A stretch of 64,000 nucleotides of DNA from Undaria pinnatifida (taxonomy: Eukaryota; Sar; Phaeophyceae; Laminariales; Alariaceae), in contig JABAKD010000005.1 of assembly GCA_012845835.1 (NCBI GenBank), forward strand, positions 10,982,205 to 11,046,204, read 5' to 3'. Positions 29,301-42,600 of this stretch are shown here, one piece after another. The notes under the pieces are model-generated. The model worked only from the letters and a program-made list of their open reading frames with translations, was not told where the DNA came from and searched no databases. A program made the translations under genes and the position numbers. Within the stretch, counting starts at the first letter, position 1, and the number at the start of each line of letters is the position of its first letter.

Positions 29301-32300
29301 GTCGGGTCGGGTCGGGTCGGGTCGGGTCGGGTCGGGTCGGGTCGGGTCGGGTCGGGTCGGGTCGGGTCGGGTCGGGTCGGGTCGGGTCGGGTCGGGTCGG
29401 GTCGGGTCGGGTCGGGTCGGGTCGGGTCGGGTCGGGTCGGGTCGGGTCGGGTCGGGTCGGGTCGGGTCGGGTCTGGTCGGGTCGGGTCGGGTCGGGTCCG
29501 GCCGGAAACAAGTGGAAAAAACAAAATGGCGAAAAAATGGCAAAAAAACTCTTGGATAAAAACCACCGGTAATACGGGGGTGAATCTGGAAGAATAACTG
29601 TGCCAGCGTTATCGTTTGACAGGGCGGTCGTCGTGGACGTCGAAACGCGCGCATTGGTCGAGGCGCGGGAGCTGATGACCACGGACGGTTTGCAGGAAGC
29701 GTACCAAGCCATCTCCAAGAAGCCCCACCTTAGGTGAGGGTCCTGCCTACGGTAGGGATTCGGTGATGGAGTCGTTTTTAATCTAATTTTGGTTTGCTCA
29801 TCCCTTCAGTTTCAGTTATCTTCTCACGTTACCTTTCTCTTTCTCCCTCCCATTGACGTAACTCATATCCAGGGTCACTCAGCAGGCTCTTCTCCCCCTT
29901 CCCCACCACGCCACGCTACGCGCCTGCTTTTTTATCCCGAGAAGATTCCAGCTATTTCTTCCCTAGTCGACTCGCATCGAATTGTGCCTACGATGGTTTC
30001 CCGCGATAGTGCCTATGAAATCGCCTGGCAAGGTCTGAATACAGTAGCGGGGGCTGAAGTCTTGCCGCAATGACCAGGAAAGTGTATACCGTCAGTGGGA
30101 GGGGGGAGAAAAGCCTGCTCAGTGATCCCCGGATCTGAGTCGCAATTAGGGAGGGAAAAGGGAAGAAAGAAAAAATGCGCACAGATAATAGAACGCATTA
30201 GCAAAAATTTTGACTTGACACTTGATAGATCCCGATTCTCACCTTGTGTCATGTGAGCGCGCCCTGAGCACTGAAACTGACACTTGGCGATTATCCCCGC
30301 AATAAACGCGTCCTATTTTGATAGACCCTCAGCCCCAACCTGTATCCTTCCAGACCGATTCCTTTTAGGCCAATTCGTGAACGCGGGCATCCAATTTTGC
30401 ACTTGAGGGTCGCCCCTAACTAACGGAAAAAAAACACGAATCCTGATAGTGTCACGATTCTTTACAGTTTAAAATTCTGAATTGTTAGGTTTCCAATAAA
30501 CTAAGTACTTTTTTTGTGGTTGTGAGGAATCCTGAAATTTCAATTTTTATGGAGAATGTGAAAGCGATCCAAACTCCGGATTCCTGACTGACAAATATCA
30601 CGACTCGTGAAAATATCACGTTTTGTTTTTGTCAGGATTCCCGACGTTTGTGGTGCTCGTTAAGAACGGCCCTATAAATGTCTTGTTTTATAAGATGAGC
30701 GTTCTGAACACGGAAGGACGGGGATATATCAGACAGCGCAGCGCAACGCATCTCTCACCAGCCCAGTAACAAGTACAAGCTCAATAGCAATACAGCTTGA
30801 AACACGTCCGAAGCGCCGAAGAGGTCTTAGGTAGGGAACGCTAGGCGAGCACCCCCTGGTAAATCAGTGGATATTTAATTTCTTTGATCTGTCTGCACGG
30901 GGATACGGGTATCAACGAGTCTTGGGTCTACGATGACAGTGCTGCATGGCCTCAATTTGAAATCGATCGAGCTTATAGTTAGAGTTTTTCTTATCGAGCT
31001 TGTCTTTTCTGTCGGACGGGAACATATTACTACTATTGTTTTGAGCGACACGTGCTTTGTGTCGCTGATACGCAGGCCTGTGGACGGGCTCCTCGCCGAG
31101 CAGGCGCTGGAGTCGGTGGATTTTGGGCGTGGCTAGGTTATTGGCCTTTGGTACTGTGTTACAAAGGCACCTTCCGAAGCGGTCACCTTATTATGTCACC
31201 CCCACACATACATTTATCAATACCAGCGCTTTTCACTGGTCAGATCGCTTCTCGCGGGTCGGATCGGGTCAGGGTGACCCTGGAATTGACTTGGGCTCAA
31301 CCCGTCGTTCTTGAGAAACCTCCTGACTCGACTCGAACCGCGATGGTGGGTGAAGACCTCTTGACCCGACTCGACCCATTATAATTGAAACAAAAACAAC
31401 CTGACCCGACCCGACTCGACCCGACCCGGGATTGTTTTTGAAAACTTCATTACCCGACCGCCTCGGGCCCGGTCATGAGCCGTGAAATGCCCTGATTAAG
31501 ACCAGCATGGGCCGAAAAAAGGTAGTAAACCACGTTTACATTGCTTTTATGCGCAGGAAAATTGGGTTATAGTTAGAAACCAGGTTGGTACCTGATATTC
31601 ATTTTTCGTTTCGATTTTTGACGTCCAGCAATGTGCAGCAGCGGATCGTCCCACACGCCAGGGGTGCAGCATATTCTAAGATTTTCCTGAGGTCCTGACA
31701 TGAGGAGCAGCTCGATATCTCACCATCACCCGAAGCATGACTTCGAAGCCATTCATTCGCGCAACCCGACCAAGACGTTTCTATGCTACTAGTCCAAAAA
31801 CAAGAACGCTCGTAATAGTTACCATTCTGACCGGTAGTTCCACGCTTAAGGAGCTTACGGTCACACAAGCACTTGGTCCGACAACTGCAACCACTACCGT
31901 GGCCGGGCCCCAGAAGGTAAGAGGAAGCCAAGGGAAACCAAAGAGACATCTGGAGGTCTATGCAGGTACCTAACATTTATTTGTTTGCAACGCTTCTTTT
32001 TCGTGTGCTTTCCTGTGATAATGTGCAGGCTGTGGAGGCTTCTCGCCGAGCAGGCGCTGGAAGCGCTGGACCTGGGAATGGCCGAAAAGGCTTTCGTATT
32101 GTGCGGCAAAGACGCCTTCCAGGGTGTCCGCCTGGTCAAGCGCCTGAGCACCATGTCAGACAGGTTAGCTCGCGGTGTAGACCACCGCGGAAAAACCTCT
32201 CTGGCCGTCCACTTCGTATGCAGAATCAACGTGGTGAAAATTTGGATTTGCAGCCCTACCGTAGCATGCTCGGAGGCGTTAAGGCTAACCCCGGGGTTAG

Positions 32301-35300
32301 GGTTAGGGTTAGGGTTAGGAGAGGACAGAACGCCCCGGGGCGAATATCACGTTCTTGTGCCGTAGACGGCCTCCTTCTGTATAGGCGTACTTCCCCACGT
32401 AGCTCGTACGACGGCGCCTTAGATCTCTCTAGGATGGAGGCGTTAAGGTTATATCCTTAGGGTTAGGGTTACCGTTAGGGTTAGGGTTAGGCGAGGAAAA
32501 AACGCCCTCAGGCGAATGTCAGGTTCTCGTGTTTTAATGAAAACCTCCCCCCGTTTATGATTACTGACCTACGAAGCTTGTACCACAGAGCCTTGCATCT
32601 CTTTAGGATGGATAATCAGCGCGGACGCTGGATGTGCTGGGTGTCGATGAGTGCCAAAGGAAGAATCGGTTTAATGGGGAGAGCATACACACCCGCACAC
32701 CCTCCTCGATCTCACTCCCGATTTTTTTTTTGCGCAGAATACGGCGGAGGGCGGAAGTGAGCACCTACTTTGATCGCTTCGAGGAGGCGGAGAACATGCT
32801 CCGAGAGATCGATCGGAGAGATCTCACCATTTCTTTGAGGGAAAGGCTTGGTGACTGGTTCAGGGTTGTGCAGGTAAGCCGCGATACCCACGATGCAATC
32901 ACAGTTCGCACGTCGGGCATATCAAGATCTGTTTAAATGATCTAGATCCTTACCAGAAAGTTGTCGGTGGACGGTCTAGTTACGACCTGTCAAGGCGTCT
33001 TTGGAGCTATCACACTAGTTTTAGTATGTGGCGTTCCTTGATGGCCGTCCTTGACGGTTGTCCGTCAAGGGGCAAAAGTGCCGTCAACCCCGACACACTA
33101 GCGTAACAGGTATGTATGTTGTCATTATATTAATAGGTGATCTAGACCCTATATGTATCTGTCGTCATGATATATTTTCTATATCCTTATTTATGTCGTC
33201 GCGATAGATAATCTAGATCATGTACGTGTCACCACGATAGATAACCTCCAGTAGATTCCTAGACATGTCGTCGTGATAGCTACTCTAGATCCCTATATTC
33301 CGTCGTCATGATAGATACGTTAGATCCTATATATATTGTCGTGAGAGATCACCTAGACCTTACACATATATCTGCTATCATGATAACTGATCTAGACCAT
33401 ATATATTTGTGCTGATATGATAGATAAATCTATATCCTATACCTGTGTCGTCATGGTATATACGATGTGAAGGATCTATGTAATACATATCCCAACGCAG
33501 GAAACAACCACGTGCCATAGACCGTTCAGATCTTACGGCTCTTACCCGGCCACATGATCTGTAGGCCACGCAGATCATATAGACCAGAGATCGATCTTGC
33601 CCTGGCAGGAAAATATCGTTGAGAAGCACCTGATCTGTCCGAGGTGTGATTTTTTCCCGTTTCATTTATGGTTAGATGGCAGGGTCGGAGACATTCTTGC
33701 CATTTGATGGAGATAAAACACTTTTTTGACACGTTTAGATTTTGGGTACGTGTAACGGGATGGCCTCGATACAAAATAGGTTTCTGGTGCTGTATTCCTG
33801 GGATGGTAGAATGCCTCTCGAGCCGTTCTTTGTTCGGACGGTGAGGGGTGCCGTGTAGAGGTGGCCCAGGTGTGAAATGCAACGATCAAGCAGGGCGAAC
33901 GCTGGTGGTGCACCTTTTTTCCTTTGCTCGCAGGGGATAGGAACACGTAGGTGGGTAGAGTAAACTGGAACTCCTGGTCTGCGAAGGCCTGTGCGTCCTG
34001 TTTTGGTGACCACCTCATGCAGACCTCGGCGAACATCATCTACCCCCGCCATGCCGGAAAATGAGCTCGGTAGAATATCGACAGTTCCTCGGCGAGGCCA
34101 GCGTTTCATCCTCGCGTATACTCTTACCACATTTTGCCGGCATCCTCGGCTCTGGTTTCTGTCGTTGAAAACTCTCCATGTTAAGTACTGCCCATGAAAG
34201 GCGTGTTCTGCAAGCACTTATGTAATCGACAAGCCCCCCGACGAACGGACGGCTGTTCGATGGGTTATGCTCATTCTTCAGTGACTGTACGTACGAGGGT
34301 GCCGTTCTGGTTCCGCTGCCGACAAGTGGTGCGATAGGGTATGTTCTTTTAACTATGTATTTTTTTTTCCTGTTTAAGCTGCCCAATGTATTTGGGGTAA
34401 CCATTCTTGAATCACGGAAGGCATTTTTTCGTTTTTTTTTGTTTGTTTTGTTGTTGTTGTTGTTTGTTGTTGTGTTTTTTTTTTTTTTTCTGAATGTCGG
34501 GGCTCCATAACGCAGAACTCGTCGGAATAAACGTCATTTGTTTTTAATGCTTCTCTGACTGGCCGACCGACAAACTAACATAAGTCAGCTCATCGGTTTT
34601 GCCGCCAAGCTATTGGCCACAAGTCGTGAAATCCTGCCGGTTTACAGCCCTAGAAATGCCTCTTATTTCAAAGGTGATTTTGGCAGGCGCGAAGCATGTA
34701 TTTGGTTAAAATACGAATGCTGTTTATACACACCCCGCAAGTGAGTCTGTTCATCAAGTCACACGCTCAGGTTACCCCGAAATATCAGATTTTGGGTGGG
34801 GTACAAATAAAGCCTCTCGTTAGGTTAAGAGCCTCGGAAAAGCTCCCCATCAGGTTAGGATCCTCAGAAGAGCTCCTCATCAGGTTAAGAGCCTCGGAAA
34901 AGCTCTTAATCAGGTTAAGAGCCTCAGAAGAGCTCCTCGTTAGGTTAAGAGCCTCGGAAAAGCTCCTCATCAGGTTAAGAGCCTCGGAAAAGCTCCTCAC
35001 CAGGTTAGGATCTTCGGAAAGCTTCTCATCAGGTTAAGGGCGTCAGAAACGCTCCTCATCAGGTTACGAGCCTCAGAAGAGCTCCTCATCAGTGTAGGAG
35101 CCTCGGACAAAGCTCCTCCTCAGGTTAAGAACCGCGGGAGAGCTCCTCATCAGCTTAGGAGCCTCGGACAAAGCTCCTCATCAGGTTAAGAGTCTCAGAA
35201 AGCTCTTCATCAGGTTAAGAGCCTCTGGAAAAGTAGGCGCACCTCTTTCGTATACTAGCATGCGTCAACGTTACTTGAGGAACGACGCATGCGACCCGGA

Positions 35301-36573
35301 CGAATGCTACGGCAAAAGTTCAATCCCATTATTTTTTAGGGCATCTCACGTAACTGAGTTCTATAACGTACCCGAAAAAATGATTTCGCGACCAGTGAAA
35401 GTGCTGCCCGATCAAACATCCCATGGCGCCGGCAGTCAACGACATGCACTGGACAAAAAAAAATGAAATTATGACGATTTTGGGTTAAGGAGCCCCACCA
35501 TTCATATTTTTTTTATGTTTATCCTAAAGTTGGCTACCTCTATCAAGGCAAGCGTCGACGGTAGACGTGCACCCTTTGTTTTTCTCTGTTTTCTTGTTAA
35601 CCTCAGGGGGCTCTGAACGCTCACTCTAACAGGACTGACTTGTGGGTAAACCGACAGCGCAACCCGATCAACGAGCCCTAAGGCCTTTTTTGCTTTCTGT
35701 GACAGCTGTTTCGCAAGACAGGAATGAGACTTTTCGACCAGTTTTGGGCTAAGGCGGGCCCGGCTGTCAGAAAATAATATGGCAGCCATTTTCGTAAGAC
35801 AAGAAACAGCATTCGGACTATTTTGGGTTGAGAAGCCCAACCATTCAGAAAAAAAACTGCCTTCCATGGGCTGCCTCTATCGTTGCACGTATCAAGCACT
35901 ACTTTAAGCGGTCTATCCTTCGTTAGGTTTCACCTTGGTTGCTCTCGAGGTCAGGCTTTGAGTACGGTTTAGAGCTGTTCTTAGGGCTATTCTCTACCTG
36001 CAGTACGCGTCTGCTGTTGGTCGCACCTCCCCCAAACCCCTACCTGCACCGTACTCCTGAAGCAAGGTGAAGGTAATCACGCTCAGCTTTCCACGGCTTG
36101 GGGTAAGAGATGGGGGTTGCACTTGTCTTGTTTTCAGCTCCTGCGTCGCAACGGTACACCCTGCATGCATTGCTTCAGCTACGTACGATATATGCGTGTA
36201 CCAATTTTGGTTGGTTTGTGTTTTTTTCTGGGATATTCCTCCACTCTAGAGTGACTGGAGCCTGTCCTGTGACCACGGACTTGATTATGCGAGTTAATGT
36301 GAGAACAACAACAACAACAGCAACAAAAAACAACAACAAAAAACAACTACACCGATAGTTTTTAACTCGCTGCCCTTTTTTTTAACCTTTTTTCCATCGA
36401 AATCTGTGCTGTACGCTAGCTGCTAAAGCAAGGTGGTGGCGATGACGCGCAGCTTTTGACGGCGTGGGGTAAGGTGGGCGAGCACTACGCGGAGAGGGGC
36501 AAGTGGGGGAAGGCTGTGCCGTTTTTCAAGCAAGCCAAGAACCTCGAGATGATGGCAGAGTGTTTCTACAGGT

Positions 36574-36605
<32 letters not shown>

Positions 36606-39600
36606 CTCACACTGGTGAGTTTTGGAACGGATTGATTCTTTTCAGACTTAAATTATCAGGGATGTGTACGGAGTGAGAACATATCCGCGGAGCGGTTTTT
36701 ACGGAGCGGTTCGATCAAATCGCACCGCTCCGTGAGATTTGTAGCGGCCGATATCCGCTCCGTGACAATCTGTGACTTTTCCCACAAGCGGATATCCGCT
36801 CCGTAGCACACTAAAAAAATCCGCTCCGATCCGTGACATTTTCAAGAGCGGGTATCCGATCCGCAATAATCCGTGAGTTTCCCAACACGCGGATATCCGC
36901 TCCGCTCCGTGACAAAAAAAAAAAAAAAACCCGCTCCGCTTCGTACGCATTATAGCTGCGCGGTTAAAACCGTGAACAGCGGTTTTTCTACGGAGCGGTT
37001 GGGGCCACTCCGTGGGTAATCCGTACCTACTCCGTAGCATATCTCACGGATCAAACCGCCGAAAGTAACGCTTTTTCCACGGTCGAAATTGTTCACAAAG
37101 CTGGATAATCTACCGTAGAACGCCATGATCTCACAGGGTATTCCTTGTATGGCGCCCATAGCTACGGCATCCACCCCCCGCCCCGCGTAAACAACGTAAT
37201 ATGAACAGGTGGTCATTTTGTTGTCTTTCACTGTTGGTTTAGTTGGTTTCACGTTTCAATTGTTTTTCAACCTTTTTCATGGTTGAGAGCCGAGTGAGAC
37301 GCTGCTGCTGTTGCGCGTCTCCTGCCCCGGCCCCCCGTCACTCTGTGCTTTATGATCAGCAAATACATGTTTACGTAGTCAATGGTCAATATTCTTCTTG
37401 ATTTTGTTTGTTTTGACGATGGATGCAACGTTTACATGTGCACTTTTCTCCTTTTGTGCTGGGCTTTTGGCAGCACAAGGTTGCGCAAACGAAAAAAAAA
37501 ATCCATGTTATCCGCCATTAAAACATATCCATTCGTACCTTTTGACATTTACTCGCGGATATCGGTATCATTTTCACGGTTAACCGTATCATCGCAACGG
37601 ATAACTGCTACGGTGCACCGTAGGGAAATGCCGTAGTTTTGTGCGGTTTGCTCGACGGGATGAGATAAACCGGTCGGTGAGAAAAACCGTGCGACGGATA
37701 TCCGCTCCGCAATAACCCGTGACATTTGTAGCTGCGGATATCCGCTCCGTGAAGATCCGTGACTTTCCCCGCAAGCGGATATCCCCTCCGCCCCGCCCCG
37801 GAACACACTCGAAAGAATCCACTCCGCTCCGTGTCATATTCAAGGGCGGATATCCGCTCCGAACTAATCCGCGAAATTTGTAGGGGCCGATATCCGCTCC
37901 GCAATAATCCGTGATATTTGTAGCGGCGGATATCCGCTCCGCGCGATTTTAAAATAAAAAACCGATCCGCGGAGCGGTTCTTACTCCGTACACATCCCTG
38001 ATAAATTTAACTAATACTCTCGGAATTTAGCGGTATAGCGGCGTTCCTCATTCCCAGTCTTGCGGGTGAGAACTTTGAAATTTCGTTTCGTATAGGGTAT
38101 TTTTTGCGGTAGTACATGGGGAACTGTTGTTCACCTGCAGCGCTGGGAATGACAAACACCGCCAAACGTTTGAGAGGCACAGTTCAGAATATGAAAAAAA
38201 CAAAACAAATCCAGCCCGAAACTCGCTATTTTCTGGTGGCCATATCTTAGTCTGTGGTCATAGAAGACGCCTTTTACGATAGAGGTATCCATTTTTGGCT
38301 TTGTGGCTGTACTCTTTTCGAAATGAAGGGGCTTCTTAGCCAAAAATCAGAGGAAAAGAAAAAAAAATCATACCTAGGCCATGGTTTTGTTGGCCGGGTT
38401 GCACTTTTCTTTTCTCTCCAAATCGACGCACTTTCATCTAAAGAGGCGTTTCTGTCAACAGCGACACGCTGCAGTAAACGCAAAAAAAAAAATTGGCAAG
38501 CTTTTGGCAACCTTCTTAATTCCCTTAGTTTCTTTTCGATCTTCGTCAGATCTCGAATAGAAAATCAAAGTTGCGAACAGCAAGCAGTAACTTTATTTTT
38601 ATTAAAAATTTGTCAACGAAGGACAAAACATGTATCGTCCAAGAACAAAACCTTTTGGTAAATAAACGTTGATCTTTTGGCAAGTCCAAATCTACAGGGC
38701 TTTTGCGCGGGTCGGATCAGGAGGTTTAAACGACGTCGGGTGCTGAGTCGGGTCGGATCAGGAGGTATTCGAAAGCTCACGGGGCTGGTCGGGCTGGGTC
38801 AGGAGTTTTTCGAATCTCACGGGTCGGGTCGGGTCGGGTCGGGTCGGGTCGGGTCGGGTCACCCTACCCGCGAGAAATGGCCCGACCCGTGAAAAGCCAG
38901 GCAGATTTCCGCAAGCTTGCCAAAATGTTGGTCGTTTCGTGGGATCAGGAGGTTTAAAACAACATCGAGGGTCGAAGTCGGATCAGGTCAGGAGGTGTTC
39001 GAAATCTCACATGTTGGGTCGGGTCAGGCCGGGTCAGGAGTTGTTCAAATTTTTCTTGTTGGGTCGGGTCGGGTCACCCTGATCCGATCCGACCCGCGAG
39101 CAAAGATCTGGCCCGTGAAAAGCAAAAGCCACGCAACGTTCATAAACTTGCCAAATATACGCGTACGTCGTTAGAGATTGGACCTTAGCCGCTCCACACG
39201 TTAGGGTTTTGCAAATGGGAAGACTTACTAACTCCGGTCTCAGGGAAGTTGGTGGACCGTTCTCCCCCACGGATCGAACGATATAGTAAGTCCATCTTGA
39301 AACCATTTTCGAAAAATCGAAACCAACTCAACGTTGTCCCCCACGCATGCATCCAACGAGCTCGCCAATCTTGGAACCATGTTCGATTTTCCGAAGCTAA
39401 TTCCAACCGCGTTTTTTCACTTGCGGGGCTGGAAATGACAAAACACCGCTGATTTTTTTTTCGGAGTCAATTTCGTTCAAAATCTTAAAAAGAAACAGTA
39501 TCAAGTACGGATCTCGCTATTTTCTCATCGCCGTCACTTATTACCAGTCTGTTTTCACAAAACGGGAAACACCAAATAATCTATCCTCAAAGGTCCATTT

Positions 39601-42600
39601 TTGACGGCACGTTGGAAATAGCAAAACCAAAAATGGCAGTTATTCAACAACTGTTCGTAAAGTTTTCCCATTTTAAATCTGGTACAGCAAAAAAATATCA
39701 ATATATATATAAAAAAATTTTTATTCATAAACTGGTCTACGAAGAACAAACTATGTCCAAGAAAAACACGTTTTTGTCAAGAGCAAACAAATCTTGGCCA
39801 TTTCGGCAAGTCCGAATTTCTTTACACTGGCCAAATATTTTTTATAAGGAACGGCCTTAACCTCTTAAAACCGTTTTTTTTTCACGAATGACAATGCAGA
39901 TTAGAAGACTACGCCGGTCTCAGAGAGCTGCTGGACGTTCTCCCCCACGGATCAAACGAGCTTGCCAACCTCGGAACTATGTTCGAATCTGTTGGATTGG
40001 GGGAAGATGCGGTGCGGGCGCTGCTGAGGCTAGGGAATCCTAAGGGGGCAATCGACGCCTGCGTCCGACTTAATCATTGGGGAAGGTATGAACAGATCGG
40101 AGGTGTTTTTGATCGCTTTTCATGACTGGTGTCTTTGTTGGGCAGACAGATCAGACAGGTACTGCGTGTGTTGGATTGTATCTTTGGTGAACGTTCTACG
40201 GGTCGTGGTTCCGATTCCTTTGGGAAGCATGCACTTCCGTAGATCGGACAAATCAGGTCAGATCCCTACTACTTGCTGACGATCTGTGCCCGTCAGGGCA
40301 GGCAGATCCCTGGTTTAGACGATCCACATGACCTATAGTGTATCATGTTATCAGAATGATCTGCTATACTGCAGTACCAGGAAAATGCTTTCTGAGTTGG
40401 ATCTGCACCGCACAGATCTCACACCGCATACAATTATGACAGATGTAGGACATATATGATTTAGAGGATCTAGATGACCTAGATCGTGGTCCGCCCGATA
40501 TGTATATTATAAGACATTATGAATGTGATGAACACGCCGTCGACAAAAGTTACGTTATCGGTGAATCTGTTTTTTTCCCCGGCAAGGTTCTTGACTTGAG
40601 GAGCTCTACGTATGCCTAACCCTAAAACCAACTTGAGCGCAAATGAAGTTGGTTTCCGATGAACAAACCCGTGTCCCCAGGCGTTAAAAAGAGCAACACA
40701 TTTTTGCAACACAAGAAAAGGCATTCCTGAGATTTTCTGTCAAGGAGCCCCCTTGTCATTTCAAAAATGTTTTCGGCCAAAAGAAAGTGTGCTTCCTCTA
40801 AATTATGGTAGCACGCGCCCGCCCGCAGTTGAATTTCTTGGTGCTCGACTATTTTTCTTTTCAGGCGCATACTATGATAGGGTTAAGCATTTAGATTTTG
40901 TTTAAAAGCATTCCGAACCGACGGGGCTGTAAGGCACATTTTACACAATATTCAACCCTTTTTCGAACTGTAAGGCATATTTTACACTATTTCCAAGTAG
41001 TTTGTCGCCATGTCGGGAGTGCAGCGCTATATCTTCTGACCGACGGAGCTTTTCAACCTTTCTTCGAACTGCGAAACATATTGTTCACTTATTCTAAGTC
41101 GTTTGTCGGCATGTCGAGAGTCCAATGCTCAATGGCCTTTTTTTGAAGAGGAATTACTCCACTCCTGCCAACACATGCCACGTAATATAGAAGGTGGACT
41201 CTTTCATTTTCCAAGTCTTCTCACATGGGGACTCTACACCCCAACAACACAAGAAAAACGGATTTCAAGCAAAATGAAATTGAAGTCCGACGAATAACCA
41301 GTCCCATGGCCAACGTGTTGAAAAACAAATGCTAGGGTTTTTGAACCAAGAAAGACATCCGGACTATTCGACCAAAGCTACGGTAGGGGGGTGGGTCCCT
41401 TTATAAGGGACCCGTTCTTGCAGTGGCTCGGGGTCACTCTCGCGAGTGACCCTCCTGTTCCTTGCGGTCATAAGCTTTCGTGCTGTTTAAATTTTGCGAT
41501 ATGAATCCTTAGAGGGATATGGTTAGCTAGGTTGCGCCAAAACTAACCACCTAACGTCTTCCGGTCAGTGAGGTACAGAGTCACTCATGCGAGTATGATA
41601 GTATGATAGCATGATAGTACCATAGTATGATATGATATGATAGTGAACACCAGGTAGTGAAAAATGGGGGCGTATTAACATCCCCCCTACCGTAGCCTTG
41701 CTCAATTTTTGGGTTCAGCAGACCCCGTCGTTCAGAAAAAAACAGGTGATCCTAAGAGAGTGCTACGTATCTCTATCGTAGCGCTTGTCTGCCGAAGCAC
41801 AACTTGTATCTACGTACGGTATTCTACATTTCATTTTCTGTACCTAGGCCATGGAACTGATTTCTCTTCGGGTTGACGCGTGCTACGACAGAGGTAGCAC
41901 TTTTCGTGTGAAATGGTTTCTGAATGGCGGGGCTCTTTAACCCAAAATCGTCGGTAACACGCCATTTGTTTTTCACGATTCTCGTCGTGCACTTAGGTAT
42001 CAGTTTTATTTTTCTCTAAATCAGTTTTTCGGAGGAACGTGTCTTGAGCTCCCAAATTGAGGGACCTCAGAAAAAAAAGTGGCGAACCTCTATCGTAGCA
42101 CGCGTCGATTGCGCTTTCATCATTTTTTTTATAGAGCTCTTCAAGCGAGGAGCGTCGGGAAAATGCTTGTTCCTCCCCTCCGTAGCGTGAATCCCTGACG
42201 AAAGTCTCATGATTCCAACAAAGCCCATGCTCGACGTAACAACATTTTGTTCTCCACTTTCGATTTCAGGGCCGTGGACCTTGCGGAGAAGCACGACTTC
42301 CCGCAAATCGAGGCGCTGATTGCGCGGCACACGAGCCAGCTCCTACAGAAAGGCGACCCTCTTCAGGCCGTCGAGGTCTACCGAATGGCGGGCAAGGCGA
42401 CGGACGCCGCCCTCCTATTGGCCAAACTAGCGGAGGATGCGGGTGAGCAAAAAAAAACGGGACCGCATTTTTATTTTCACAAAAAACCACTAAAAATACA
42501 CGTCAGCCGTGATATCGCGGATTTCGTCAAGAAACGTCTTTGAAAGCTTGTTTGTGATACTTCACTCCTCTCTCTCGTGTTCTACGGGATGTGTGTGCCT

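Noticed and set aside
34785-35037. Repeat protein or CRISPR-like array at the 30-bp minisatellite
   Set aside because: The units are contiguous with no spacers and the frame is open only because 30 is a multiple of three; the context is a eukaryotic intron.
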